From positions 77,306,767-77,370,766 of the forward strand of contig OY720346.1 in assembly GCA_963082975.1 (NCBI GenBank): a stretch of DNA of 64,000 bases, written 5' to 3'. The number at the start of each line of letters is the position of its first letter. Position 1 is the first letter of the stretch. Shown in pieces: positions 45,910 to 56,754 of this stretch. This DNA is from Labia minor. Its lineage: Eukaryota; Arthropoda; Insecta; Dermaptera; Spongiphoridae. The notes beneath the pieces were generated by a model. The model did no database searches. It had not been told where the DNA came from and saw only the letters and a list, made by a program, of their open reading frames with translations. The position numbers and the translations under genes were made by a program.

Positions 45910-46514
45910 ACTATCTCGCCAGAAATAGTATTGCGATCACGAAAATTTTCGATGTTGAGATTTTGATGTTTTTATACGTTTTGAAGGTTCCTGAATCATT
46001 TTCATCAAGGTTGAGAAAATTGTCTGTATGTATGTGTGTGTGTGTATGTAGACAAGATTACTCCAAAACGGTTTGAGCTAGAATCATGAAATTTGGTATA
46101 CGGCCATTATTCAAAATTCGTACTTTTCTATCAACTTTTGAGAAATGTAACTCAACCGGAAGAGGGTCATTTCCTACAACGTTTTGATTTTTTTTCCTCT
46201 AAAGTGACCGTAAAAATAAAGATATATGTTTAATAATTTTTCACATGATTAATAATTGTATAAAACTGCTATATATAGAATTTCAGCTTGATTGAATCGC
46301 TGAAAGTACCAGAATTAATTTTTTAACACTGCAAATCTCACGCGCCAATACGTGTCGTGGTGCCATCAACAAAGAGCCATACATGCGTTGGTTATGTTAA
46401 AAACGTTAACTCGTATGATCGGATAGGATAAAATTTTAATTAATTTTAAAATATAGAAAAAAAACTTGAATATCCAATTCCAATTTCCGAGATAGTCGAG
46501 TGGAGACACTCCAG
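45910..46514 (+). mobile_element. HINE-A element, full length
   Basis: Left ACTATCTCGCCAGAAATAGT, short TATGTATGTGTGTGTG core near 46025, CACGCGCCAATACGTGTCGT, then an unusual non-homologous patch (46395-46465) before CGAGATAGTCGAGTGGAGAC ACTCCAG. The patch replaces the AATTAATTAAATTT body found in other copies. Confidence 0.7.
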
Positions 46515-47112
46515 CTAATTTGTAATTACAATGAAAAAAGAAAAATAATATTTGTTTATGTATAATATTATATGTAATTAACAATAATTCTATAATTTCA
46601 TAAGGAGTATATGGTAAGTAATTTAATTATCATTATATTCATTATGGTTTATATAATAAAATTATTTAAAGCAAAATTTAAATAAAATAATAATTATTAA
46701 TCATATTTTGTGTAAATTTTTTGTTTTTTTTTTAAATAAATTAATAAATAAAAATAAAATTTAAAAAACAAGGTTAAATAAAATATACATACGTAGGTAA
46801 AATCATATATTATTTAAATAGTTATTTTTTACAATTCATTTATCAATTAAATAATAAATTATATATATATATTTCAATTATATGTAATATAAATTGATAG
46901 TAAATATAGTATATATATATATATAGTTTAATCAAGATTAAATACAGAAACGAAGAAAAATATAAATAGATATACCTATTATTTTTTTTACTTGAAATTT
47001 AATTAAGTTATATTATGAAAATTATATACAAAATTTCAAAAATATAAAAAAAAAATGTATAATATCATTATATATAAAATTATATGTATATATGTATGTA
47101 TGTATGTATAGA
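46515..47112. other. AT-rich non-coding stretch
   Basis: AT runs and a TATG/TAGA microsatellite (47090-47115). Nothing else. Confidence 0.5.
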
Positions 47113-47335
47113 TAGATGGTGATTCAACGAAATGGGAAATATTGAAAATTAAATAATTTCATGAAAAGTAGGTCAGCTGCATTATGGAATCGTCAAGGAA
47201 TCATTTGTATGGTGATTTTTTTAAATATGGCATTTTTACTACAAAACCATATATATACATTTTTTTTTTAATGTTGTATGTTTTTATGAAATCATTTAAT
47301 TTTCAACATTTACCGTTTCTTTAAATCTTCCTGTA
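47113..47335. mobile_element. Short TIR element just downstream of gene A
   Basis: The left GAAATATTGAAAATTAAATA and right TTTAATTTTCAACATTTACC parts are inverted, with ATTTCATGAAAA against TTTTTATGAAAT inside. The outer GGTGATTCAACG resembles Tc1/mariner-like ends. It lies about 80 bp beyond the stop of gene A and may supply part of its 3' UTR. Confidence 0.5.
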
Positions 47336-47415
47336 TATATATAGGATATATATATATGAAAGTATTACAATTATAGATAGAATTGAAATAATTTAAAAAT
47401 GTTAATTTATATTTT

Positions 47416-50400
47416 TTACACCGTTTTCTTTCTATATGTATTAAGATAGAAATTATAAAATAAAAATAGAAATGCAGCAACATTAGGTAAGTAAAGAATT
47501 CCAAACTGTTGATATCCTTTAATATGTTGACACCTGGGCAAATAAATTTGAAGATAATGCGCTATTATAATAACAAATTGAATCTAGAATCAAAAAGAAA
47601 GAAGATAAATAAAAATTAGATTTAAAAAAATAATATAAATATAAAATAAAATTATAAAATAACGGTTTTGTCATGGAATAAAAAGAATCAAAAAATTTTT
47701 CTATAATCCTGATAAAGTTTATAGATGAATTGCTTCATATACAACGAAAACCATTGTGCGCATTTAGTTTTTTATTTGCTTTCCATTCTCTTTCTATGCA
47801 ATAAAATTCCTTTATAGAGCTATAATTTATATATATATACTTTCAAAACTCTATCTCATTTTAAAGTTAAAGAAAAATGGATTTTAATTTGTCATAAGAG
47901 CGGACAGACAGACAGACAGACATGAAGTGAAGTTGATAAAAACGTTATAAAAAAATATCTGTCTATTCTATATCAAGAAAAACAAATAATTAATTCGACA
48001 CATACATACATACATCATCAATATTTATTAAATTTATATTAAAATCAAGTACATCCACCAAATCCATTTACAAATAGAGCCCCTCCCCTCTTCCCGATAA
48101 TATTTTTTTTTCGCTTTTAATTATTATTTTGTTTATTCTAATTTGTAGATTCTCTGATAAAAAATATTTTTTGTTTTTAGTGCATATCTATTATAATTTG
48201 TTTAAATAATTTTTTTTTTTCTAATTTGTTTATTGCTCGTTTCTTATCACAAATTGATAGCGCAACATGTTTATTATTAATATCATGACAGTTAATATCC
48301 TATATTTTTCATGAAATTTTGTTTATCAGGTTTAGATTGCGCCATATGTATTGTCAGCCAATAAATTTCAAAAATATATTATTAAAACTAAATATAGGTG
48401 AAGTATAAATATGAAAAAAGAATAAATAAATAAAATTGAGTAAAAAAAAAAAAAAATTTCATAAAGGCCCAAATATTCATATGAGAGGTACAAATAATTT
48501 GGAAATGATTAAAAGAGTAAAAATGTGTATATATTTATTTATTTATTTATTTATACTCTTTTAATCATTAAATTTTAATTGTTTTGATTCAATTATCATA
48601 TTTCTTTTGTTATTTTTTTGTATTTATATAATATTTTATTTTTTTAAAACTCACAGATAAAATGAAATATTAAATTAATTTAATTATATTAATTTTTCCT
48701 TTCAAAATTGAATCATTTTATAATATTTATGGATTTTAGGTTGTTTAATTTTTATGCTATTTTCTGTTCTCTTTCACAGATCAATCTGATCTGTATTGAA
48801 TTTAATAATATATATGATATGATATTAACGAAAATTTCTTGCAAATTGCTACTTAATTTTCATAGTGTTATAGTATGCAAATTTTAAAATATTATGTATT
48901 TAATTATCTTGCACGCTGCTAGTTTAATAACATAGAGCCCTTTAGTTTTAAATTGCTCTGACTGTTAATTATTAATCGAATTATTACAATCAGACCACGC
49001 GGACGCACAGGACCAGGAAAGAAGACTTAGCAAATATCGAAAAAGTAATCATTCTAATTAGTCTTTATGTCATGGATTCTAATTCACTAGATAAAAAGGA
49101 TTAAAAATTGCCCGATTAGCTTATTATGAATCTCGAAATATGATGTCATTAAGTCATGTTTATTGACTAATTCACTAATTATTCAGTTATTCCTAATTTT
49201 CGGTTTTTTTCGGTTCGGTTTGGATTTAGGGAAATTATTTTTTTAATTTTTCTATATCCAATCCGAACTGAAAAATAATCGAAAATTAGTGGAGCTCTCT
49301 GCTTGACAAATTAATAAAACATTGTAGCTAAATAGAATATCAATGGATTTATAAGCAAATTTTAATAATTTTTATTCCGTTAACTAGATGCGACCCGAAA
49401 AAATTGCATAAGAAAAGTTTATTTGGAATTAAAAAACGAACCCACTGGTAAAGTTTTGTCATAATGACAAATAAAGACTAATGTGAATAATCATATCAAA
49501 AAAATAAGCTAACATAAAATTCTGACACTTGTCAACGTTACTAACTTCCAGTCTTTAATATGTATAGAGTTTATACCCCTGATCATATATGAATATCACA
49601 ATAAATGGATATACGAAGGTGGGGTGAAAAGTTGTCTAGCCTGACCAAGAAAAACGATGTTTTTAAATTATTTTTTGCTTTATTTTTCAACATTCAAGAT
49701 AGCTGAGACCTGTACGATGTCAGCTGAACGTGTGTGAAATATTTTGCACAACCATTTGAATATGGAAAGCTGTGTGCAACGTGGGTGCCGCGTTTGCTAA
49801 CGTTACACCAAAAACTGCTTCGAAAAACCATTTCTACCGGCAATTTGGCGCTGTAGATGTAATTCAAACGAATTTTTGCGTCGATTCATAACTGTTGATG
49901 AGACTTAAATTAATTAAATTAATTAACTAAATTAGAACACCGTTATGAGATATGTATCATGTTGAAAAATAAAGCAAAAGAAAAAAAAATTTAAAAACAT
50001 CTTTTTTCTTGATCAGGCCGGAAACTTTTCACCCCACCCTCGTATTATTTATCTATATTAAAAAAAATTGTTTTAATAATTTCTTATTAAGGATAAAAAA
50101 AAATAAAATTTTTATTAATTGAAATTTTAAACTCAATATAAGAAATATAAATAATATTTATATACACGTATATATAAAGTAAAATTATGCTGGGAAATAG
50201 AACTATTATTATTATTATTATTTTAAATTTACTTTAATAACTATCTAATTTTTATTTTGATAATATAATAATTATTCATAGATAAAACTTTCAACTAGCA
50301 TTTAAGTAATGTATTATATTTTTTAATTGCATTATTTGACGTTTTTTTTTTAAAAAAAAGAAAATATTTCGATCTATTATTATAATAGTCAAGGTTCATA

Positions 50401-52335
50401 TCTTTGGTGGCATGTGTCTAATAATTATACTTATTTTTACCGACCGACGATAGTAAGGGAGGTATTGTTTTCACACCAAATTTCACATGTGGAGATTTTT
50501 ACATATCTCCACGAATCATGCATTTTCTTAACAGAAAAAAGTATTTTTAGCATGATGTTCGTCCGTCCGTCCGTCCGTCTGTCCGTATAGATGTGTACAG
50601 CCTGAACAGCTGAACGGATTTTGATGAAATTTGGTATATTTACTTAATGCATCAGTGGGATGAATTGATCAACTTTTGGTGCAAATCCAGAAACCGGAAG
50701 TGGTAGTATTAGCGATCGACGATAGGAAGGGAAGGGTTATTTTCACACCAAATTTCACATGAGGAGATTTTTTTATATATCACCACGAATCTCATGCACT
50801 TTGTATTGGTTTTATCCTCGGGAAAATCATATTTATTAGTTTTTTCTTGATTTAAAATTATATGACGTCATCCAGCCATTCATGACGTCACAGCCTGGTC
50901 TTGCATATATATTATAAATAAAATAAAATTAAAAATGTTTATATTTATTATTTATGTTATATGCCTATCTGTTTTTTATTACATTAATAGATATATTAAA
51001 ATTATTTGAAATTGTTTCTGTAGCTGCTAATTAATTTACTTCAAACCGTCGGTCGGTTCGGACCTGGCCACAGGTCAACTTATTTTTTTCTATTATTCTA
51101 TTATTTATAGATTTATTTAAATGAATTTCAAGTGAATTTAAATATTGAATAATACATAAAAATTAACTTACAATTTGTAGAGCAGTAATTAATCGTTTAA
51201 ATTTATGAACTTTTTTTTGTATATTCTTTCCTAAACTGGTTATTAAATAATAACTATACATTATCACATGAATAAAACTATTTATCATTGCAGGAAACAT
51301 TCCGAGGCTACCTATAAAAAAAAATAATGCAATACATAAATAAATAAATTTTATTAAAATTATCAAAATCACACACACACATCAAATAATAATAATAATA
51401 AGAAGAAGAAGAAGAAGAATATGAATCAATAAGAGAGGTTTATTTACCAATTAAATTAAATTTAATTCCTAAAATAGTTAACCAAGGCATAACAACATGA
51501 TGATGTAAATGAAGATATGTTATTTGTCGTTCTTTCTTCCGTAAAACGAAAAATATCTGAAAATTAAATTTAATAATTATTCAATCCATTATTTATGAAT
51601 GTGATTTTTTTTTTTAATATTATAATACATTTAATTGTATAGGTAAATAATTATATAGATGATAACGATTATTTTAATCTTTTTTCTTAGAAAATAAAAT
51701 AATAATAACTAACATTACATTTTACAAATCTCTACGAATCATGCATTTTGTTAACAGAAAAAAAGTATTTTTAGCATCATGTCTGTCCGTCTGTCCGTTG
51801 TGTGTCCCTATAGTCGTGAATAATATGAATAGTAAAATAATATTATTTAATAATATATTTTAAATAAAATGAATAGTTTTAAAAAGGTTAAGCCGTTCAA
51901 GTTGTTCAGCCTGCTGAAATTTTAATTGAAATTCAAAATTTATATTATGATAATTGAAATTTATTAAAATAAAATTAATAAATAAATAATAAATAAAATA
52001 GTGTTTTCATGTGGTGATTTTAACAAATCTCAAATTTTATTAACAGAAAAAATTATTTTTAGCATCATGTCTGTCCGTCTGTTGGTTGTGTTCCCAATAG
52101 ACATGTACAGCTTGAACGGCTTTACGGATATATTCTTAATTCATCAACTTTTAGTGTATATCCGGAAATCAGAAGTGGTAGTTTACAAAGTATTAATTGT
52201 ATATTCATTGTCGGATAATATTTCACTTAAAATATAGTAGTAATTAATAATTAAGTAATTAAACTAAAAATAAAAACCAAGATAATATAATTTAGTCATT
52301 TTAATTCAAGTTTTAAAAATATTTTTTTGTTTGAT

Positions 52336-52373
<38 letters not shown>

Positions 52374-53746
52374 AATAATGTTTGGAAATTAATTTATTTC
52401 AAATCGTTGGTTGGTTCTGTGCCTGGCTACAGCTCATTTTTTAATATTTATTTAATCGTTAATTTATTAATTAATTAATTTATATTTATGTGTGTGTAAT
52501 AAATAAAGAAGAATAAAGAATTAAAATATATTCTTAAAAGTAATTTCAATTTTATTGAAAATAAATTATTAATACATACTGTATCAAGTAAATCTGCAAT
52601 TTTTAATAACGCAATGCACCAAGCGATATTTAATAGCTAGTAAATAAATAAATAAATAAATAAATAGATAAATAATTTCATTAAATTATAAAATGAATTG
52701 TGAGAAAAAAAAATATACTTTAAATGCTCTTGGCGAAAAACTTCTATCAATTGGTGTACAAGAAAGACTCCAATATCCATCTCGAAATCCCCAATACCAT
52801 ATCTAAAAAAAATTAATCATGAAAAATAGAAAAAAAAAATATTTTATTGATATAAGTATAATTATAAATATATATATATATATATATATATAATAAATAC
52901 ACAACGCATATATTAATTTACCTGATATGCGCCAAGAAAACTTCCAACAACTTGGAATACATTATAAACATTCATTAATTTATTTAATTTAAATGGTTCA
53001 CGATTTTTCATCCATGCTGGTCCAATTTTTAAGACAAATAATAAATAAGTGAAGGTTATAATTGCTAATGGTTGTAAATTGCCAACAAAAAGCCAATCAG
53101 ATACTCGTTGATCTAATTCTGTAATAAATAAATTTATTCATTTCATATGAAAAGCAATACAATAAATATTCAAATCCCTAAAATAGGTAGAATTCTACAA
53201 AATATTAGAATTTATTAATTATTATTATTATTATTATTATTAATCAATTAACATCAATACAATCAATAAGCTAATAATATTAATATTAAAAAAATCTGGA
53301 GTGTGTCCAATCGACTATCTCACAAATTTGAATTGGATTAATTCACATACCGTATATTATATTTAAATTAAATTTAATTAATTATAAATTATAAATAATA
53401 AATATTAAACCAGCGCCTGTTTGGCACATATTGGCGCGTGAGATTTGCAGTGTTAAAAAATTAATTCTGGTACTTTCAGCAATTCAATCAAGCTGAAATT
53501 CTATATATAGCAGTTTTATACAACTTAATCATGTGAAAAATTATCAAACATTTTTATTTTTACGGTCACTTTAGAGGAAAAAAAATCAAAACTGGCGAGA
53601 TAGTAAAAATAAAAAAAAGAAAGAATGAATGATTAAAATAAGAATGAAGGGAAAATGAGTTGGTTTCAGATTCATAGATTCAAAAGAAATGACTTACCGA
53701 AAATTCCAAAAACTGTTCGGTTTGATTCCACAGATTTCATTTCCAT
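47416..53746 (-). CDS. ELO family very-long-chain fatty acid elongase (gene A)
   Basis: ER-membrane 3-ketoacyl-CoA synthase of the ELO family. Seven coding exons with GT-AG introns: 53746-53698, 53118-52922, 52802-52719, 52636-52580, 51556-51448, 51311-51172 and 47583-47416, giving 267 residues. Motifs: DQRVSDW near residue 19, KIADLLDT (122-129; the usual glutamate of KxxExxDT is aspartate), IFFVLRKK, the HLHHH histidine box (145-149), HVIMYSYY (180-187), TALQIIQ (208-214), LPRC in exon 7, and C-terminal KKTV, a KKXX ER-retrieval signal. Several hydrophobic segments fit the multi-span ELO fold. Exons 3 to 6 (84, 57, 109, 140 bp) have exactly the lengths of those in gene B. Intron 6 (3.6 kb) holds a mariner MITE and HINE-B. 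An LTR in the same orientation ends about 145-175 bp before the ATG. Substrate chain length cannot be read from the sequence. Confidence 0.92.
47795..47960 (-). repeat. Family C repeat (in intron 6 of gene A)
   Basis: TTTCAAAACTCTATCTCATT, GATTTTAATTTGTCATAAGA, GACAGACAGACAGACATGAA, GTGAAGTTGATAAAAACGTT. Inverse orientation relative to 7005 and 42178. Confidence 0.5.
49160..49296. mobile_element. Small foldback MITE (in intron 6 of gene A)
   Basis: CCTAATTTTCGGTTTTTTTC GGTTCGG at the left and CCGAACTGAAAAATAATCGA AAATTAG at the right form inverted arms. A related, more decayed copy lies at about 61880-62010 (TTTTTTCGGTTCGGTTTCG). Confidence 0.5.
49614..50042. mobile_element. Mariner-type MITE, copy 2 (in intron 6 of gene A)
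   Basis: The termini CGAAGGTGGGGTGAAAAGTT and AACTTTTCACCCCACCCTCG are inverted and flanked by TA. The interior matches 7616-8062, with an extra block near 49741-49775 absent from that copy. Confidence 0.85.
50439..51082 (+). mobile_element. HINE-B element, full length (in intron 6 of gene A)
   Basis: ACCGACCGACGATAGTAAGG at 50439, GTCCGTCCGTCCGTCCGTCT core near 50561, TGACGTCA at 50863-50870 and 50883-50890, AACCGTCGGTCGGTTCGG and the GACCTG-GCCA-CAGGTC hairpin (51061-51076). Orientation is antisense to the host gene. The acceptor side of intron 6 is not disturbed, and the element starts about 90 bp from exon 6. Confidence 0.8.
51391..51420. repeat. AAT/AAG microsatellite (intron 5 of gene A)
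   Basis: (AAT)n followed by (AAG)n beside exon 5. Confidence 0.8.
51715..52440 (+). mobile_element. HINE-B subfamily element (in intron 4 of gene A)
   Basis: Two GTCTGTCCGTCTGTCCG-type core words (51780 and 52070) in one element, plus TGTACAGCTTGAACGGC, TATATCCGGAAATCAGAAGT and a decayed 3' end with AATCGTTGGTTGGTTCTGTG and GCCTGGCTACAGCTC near 52430. The span 51815-52345 recurs in inverse orientation at 57125-57655, so this is a distinct longer subfamily. Confidence 0.6.
53296..53604 (-). mobile_element. HINE-A element, internally deleted (in intron 1 of gene A)
   Basis: Right end CTGGAGTGTGTCCAATCGAC, then the body to TTTTACGGTCACTTTAGAGG, and immediately the 5' end GGCGAGATAGT. The whole TG core and first block are deleted, leaving both termini. 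Confidence 0.7.
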
Positions 53747-53863
53747 TTTATGACATTCACTATCCTTGTTGATACTGCAAGTTGTAAAATCAAACTAGAT
53801 GATGTTATTTCAATTTATTTCATTTTATTATTTATTCATTGTAAGGGGAGGGGGTGGGGAAAA

Positions 53864-53920
53864 CAGAGCCCCGACGTTGGGTGCCAATTTGTAAGGGGAG
53901 CCCCACGTTGGGTGCCAATT
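53864..53920 (-). repeat. Duplicated PBS-like / LTR-end junction
   Basis: Minus-strand reading gives CTTACAAATTGGCACCCAAC followed by GTGGGGCTCC, then the same junction again (CTTACAAATTGGCACCCAAC GTCGGGG). Each copy has the TTACA LTR end and a lysine-tRNA-type primer binding core. The repeat period is 31 bp. Confidence 0.55.
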
Positions 53921-54289
53921 TGTAAGGGGGGAAGGCCCACAGTGGATGCCAACAGGCCCCTTACAAGGAGGAGGGAAGAAGGGGGAGAGAAGGGAGGGAA
54001 AATGTGATAGAAGAGAGAAGAGGGGAAATGGGAGAGGGAAAAATGGATCTTATGTGGAGAGGGAAAAAAGGAGTTTAAGGTCTCCACAGGTAAACAGGTG
54101 GATATCTTCTTGAAGGGGGAAAATATTACCCGCAGCTGCAGAGAACAACCTGCCTTTCCTCCAGTGGTCCAGCGGAGATGAAGGTTAAATGGGCGCCATG
54201 CTATACTCAGGGGTAAAGCAGATTTAGAGACTGGTCAATAAGGATGTAGTTTAAGTTAAATTGAAAGACGGTTGTTTAAAAAGAAAACG

Positions 54290-54450
54290 TATAATTATAA
54301 GTTATAAGAAATATTATATTACTTCTCCACCATGGGAGTCAAAGAAAATGTATAATTATAAGAAATATTATATTACTTCTCCACCATGGGAGTCAAAGAA
54401 AATGTATAATTATAAGAAATATTATATTACTTCTCCACCATGGGAGTCAC
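54290..54450 (-). repeat. 54-bp tandem repeat, three copies
   Basis: The unit contains AATATTATATTACTTCTCCA and CCATGGGAGTCAAAGAAAAT. The last copy diverges at CACAAAGGATCC. The unit length is a multiple of three, which keeps a frame open, but the location inside a probable LTR argues against a protein. Confidence 0.85.
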
Positions 54451-54544
54451 AAAGGATCCATCCAACATGGAGGATCATCAAAACACGTCTTTACATAAAG
54501 AACGCGGAGACAGGATAACACGTCTTTACACAAAGAAGGTTAGC

Positions 54545-54561
54545 ATCTGACTAACTATATA
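54545..54561 (-). promoter_or_regulatory. Possible LTR core promoter
   Basis: Minus strand reads ATTATATAGTTAGTCAGATG: a TATATAG box close to a TCAG-type initiator. The spacing is shorter than the usual 25-30 bp between TATA and start, so transcription may begin elsewhere. Confidence 0.25.
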
Positions 54562-54682
54562 ATGCCAAGTCACCAACCGCGCGGAGGGCAGTTGGACTCC
54601 CCCAGACGTTGCCATTCAGTCATGCAACAGCGCCTGGGGTGACTTTGTCATATTTATATATAACAAATATACATTCGTTACA

Positions 54683-55529
54683 TCATTTATTTTTTCTTCT
54701 TTTTTTTAGTTTTTGTTTTGTTTTTTTTGTTTTTTTACTAATCAAAGGAATTACAATGCATTAAAATTCAATATTGGTTCAAATTAAAGAATTTTAAATT
54801 AAATATATATTATATATGTTATATAATTTTCATATAGCATAGTTTGGACTTGACTGATATGTAATGTTTTATATACAAACTATATAAAAAACAATCTGAA
54901 GGTTTATTATTAATATTATGTTATTACTATTTTAATATTTGAAGGATATTTGATTTGATACTTTTTCCTTTTTTTTAAATTAAATTTAGATTCAATCAAG
55001 AAATAAAAAAAAATAATTCTTAGAATACCGTGCAATTGAAAACAGATTCAGATTATGGGAAAATTACCTTTTGATTGGAGAGATTAATATTTTATATAAT
55101 ATATAAAATATGTTTGATTGTATTTTCAAACTATGAACAATCAAAACTAAGTATTTCCTATTATGAAACTAATTGTTTACTTACTATATTTATATATATA
55201 TATTATATATAATATATATATATATACTAATATTATATATAATATATATATATACTAATATTATATATAATATATATATATACTAATATTATATATATAT
55301 AATAAATTCTTAAGGTTAGATAACATAAGTGATAAAAAATAGACTTTTATCAATTTTTATTAAATAACTTTTGTTATAAATATAAATTCATAATTTAATA
55401 TTATATTAATAATACATAAATAAATTAATTATTATTCTTGATATTTATTATTATAGTGATTGTTTTCAATATTTCCATTTATCTATGAAATGTGGTCCAA
55501 ACATATATTTTATTTTATTATACTTATTA
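54683..55529. other. AT-rich non-coding stretch with tandem TA-rich repeat
   Basis: A roughly 33-bp TA-rich unit (ACTAATATTATATATAATAT) is repeated three times at about 55195-55300. No gene. Confidence 0.5.
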
Positions 55530-55795
55530 TATATATATATTTCTATATTTTTGAAATATTAAACCGCTCGAACGATTTTTTAGAAATTCACACCATAGAC
55601 AATTTTTATAAATAAAAATCGATCTTTATTGGTTTCAGCCTCAGGAAAAATCATTTTTATTAGATTTTTCTTAATTTAAATTAAGATATTTAAATAACGT
55701 CAGCTACTATGTCAGACAGCGCTTCTTTAAATATAAAATATTACAGGCCATACTTTTCTGCCTTTCAGAACAATTAATACATACGTTTAAGGGGT
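55530..55795 (-). repeat. Family D repeat, 5' end missing
   Basis: TTTTTGAAATATTAAACCGC, AAATTCACACCATAGACAAT, TTGGTTTCAGCCTCAGGAAA, CAGACAGCGCTTCTTTAAAT and ATACATACGTTTAAGG follow the reverse of copy 4. The hairpin end is absent. Confidence 0.55.
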
Positions 55796-55859
55796 AATTT
55801 AATACTAATAATAATATATATATTAAATATAAAATATATGTAATTTTGGGGTTAAACAA

Positions 55860-56720
55860 TATGGGATAAATATAATGGAACACTTAAATAGGTTATTTCC
55901 ACACTAAAATAGGAGATTTGCACATTGAGAAATAAACATTTAAAAAATCTGATTTGAACATTAAATTTAAGTACTTGCACACTAACCAGCTGCACATCAA
56001 ATTAGATCAAAATAAACATTAAATTACGTTAACAATAAAAATATTCATTCGCACATTAAAACATTGCCATTAACTATTAAAATAATTTTTTTAAACATTA
56101 TATAGATTTGTTGGTTATTAAAATAAGAGTTCATTAATTGATATCTGAGAGGAAGGACAATATAGATGAACATTGAAAATATTTTAAAATGGAAAATGTG
56201 TAGGATCCACCTTATATTTTGTTTAATTTTATTCACTTAGGATCTTGGATATCCATTTGTAGCACCTTCAAACCAGTATTTATTTTGCTGAAGGTATTCG
56301 GAATAAAAGTAATTTACAAATTTATTAATTTCATCATCATTCTTCTTTTGCCACTTTTCTAGAAATAATTTTGAAGCTTTATCGAATACTTTTTCTGTGT
56401 AACATTCTTGTAATCGATGAATGTCCTTTTTTAATTCGCTTGCAAAATTTGAGCCTCTTATTTTTTTTATCAAAGTTTTAGTGTTTTAATTTTATTTTAT
56501 TGTTCCTAAATAGAATTGAATTGTTCCTAAAATTGTTTTAGTGCTCAAAGGTTTTTTTTAATGTTTCTAAGCTTGTTTTAATGTGCAACCACTTTTTTTA
56601 GTGTTCAATATATTATATTCAAGTGAATTATTTTAAAAAATGTTCATGATATTTTTTTAGTGTTAGAGAGCTTAAATTTAATGTTCAAATACCATATTCA
56701 AATGTGATGAAAAATGGCAC
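55860..56720 (-). mobile_element. MULE relic with reiterated terminal words
   Basis: Both flanks of the transposase fragment at 56237 are filled with repeated words: GCACATTAAA and AACATTAAAT on the left (55918-56070) and their complements TTTAATGTGC and TTTAATGTTC on the right (56550-56690). The longest mirrored block is ATTTGAACATTAAATTTAAG at about 55950 against 56665. This fits the long, degenerate terminal inverted repeats of Mutator-like elements. Confidence 0.45.
56237..56473 (-). pseudogene. MULE transposase C-terminal fragment
   Basis: A 78-residue frame with FLEKWQKKNDDEINKFVNYF, then YLQQNKYWFEGATNGYPRS, resembles the C-terminal part of animal MULE transposases (usual form WYEGxxxGxPSTNNxLE). 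The frame stops where the NNxLE helix should follow, and the catalytic DDE domain is absent. Inactive remnant. Confidence 0.5.
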
Positions 56721-56754
56721 CCAAACAATATTATGCACATACAAGGAAGTAAAT

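Larger units (their letters stand above)
53921..54682 (-). mobile_element. LTR (solo or remnant) upstream of gene A
   Basis: On the minus strand it begins TGTAACGAATGTATATTTG at 54682 and ends CCCCTTACA at 53921, next to a PBS-like sequence. It is GC-richer than the window. It holds a three-fold 54-bp tandem repeat and a possible core promoter near 54555. No gag or pol follows, so the retroelement body is missing. It reads in the same direction as gene A. The LTR assignment rests on the TGTAA...TTACA ends plus the PBS; a second LTR was not found. Confidence 0.55.

Noticed and set aside
36518-47415. A third ELO gene between genes B and A
   Set aside because: I scanned both strands for the HxxHH, LLDT and MYxYY words and found none; only repeats are present.
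53750-54087. Overlapping frames of 83-85 codons on both strands, and the frame at 54261-54518
   Set aside because: They are long only because the probable LTR is GC-richer and holds a 54-bp tandem repeat divisible by three; there is no homology and the frames conflict.
55195-55310. Origin or matrix-attachment element
   Set aside because: TA-rich tandem repeats are common in this AT-rich DNA and nothing specific supports such a function.
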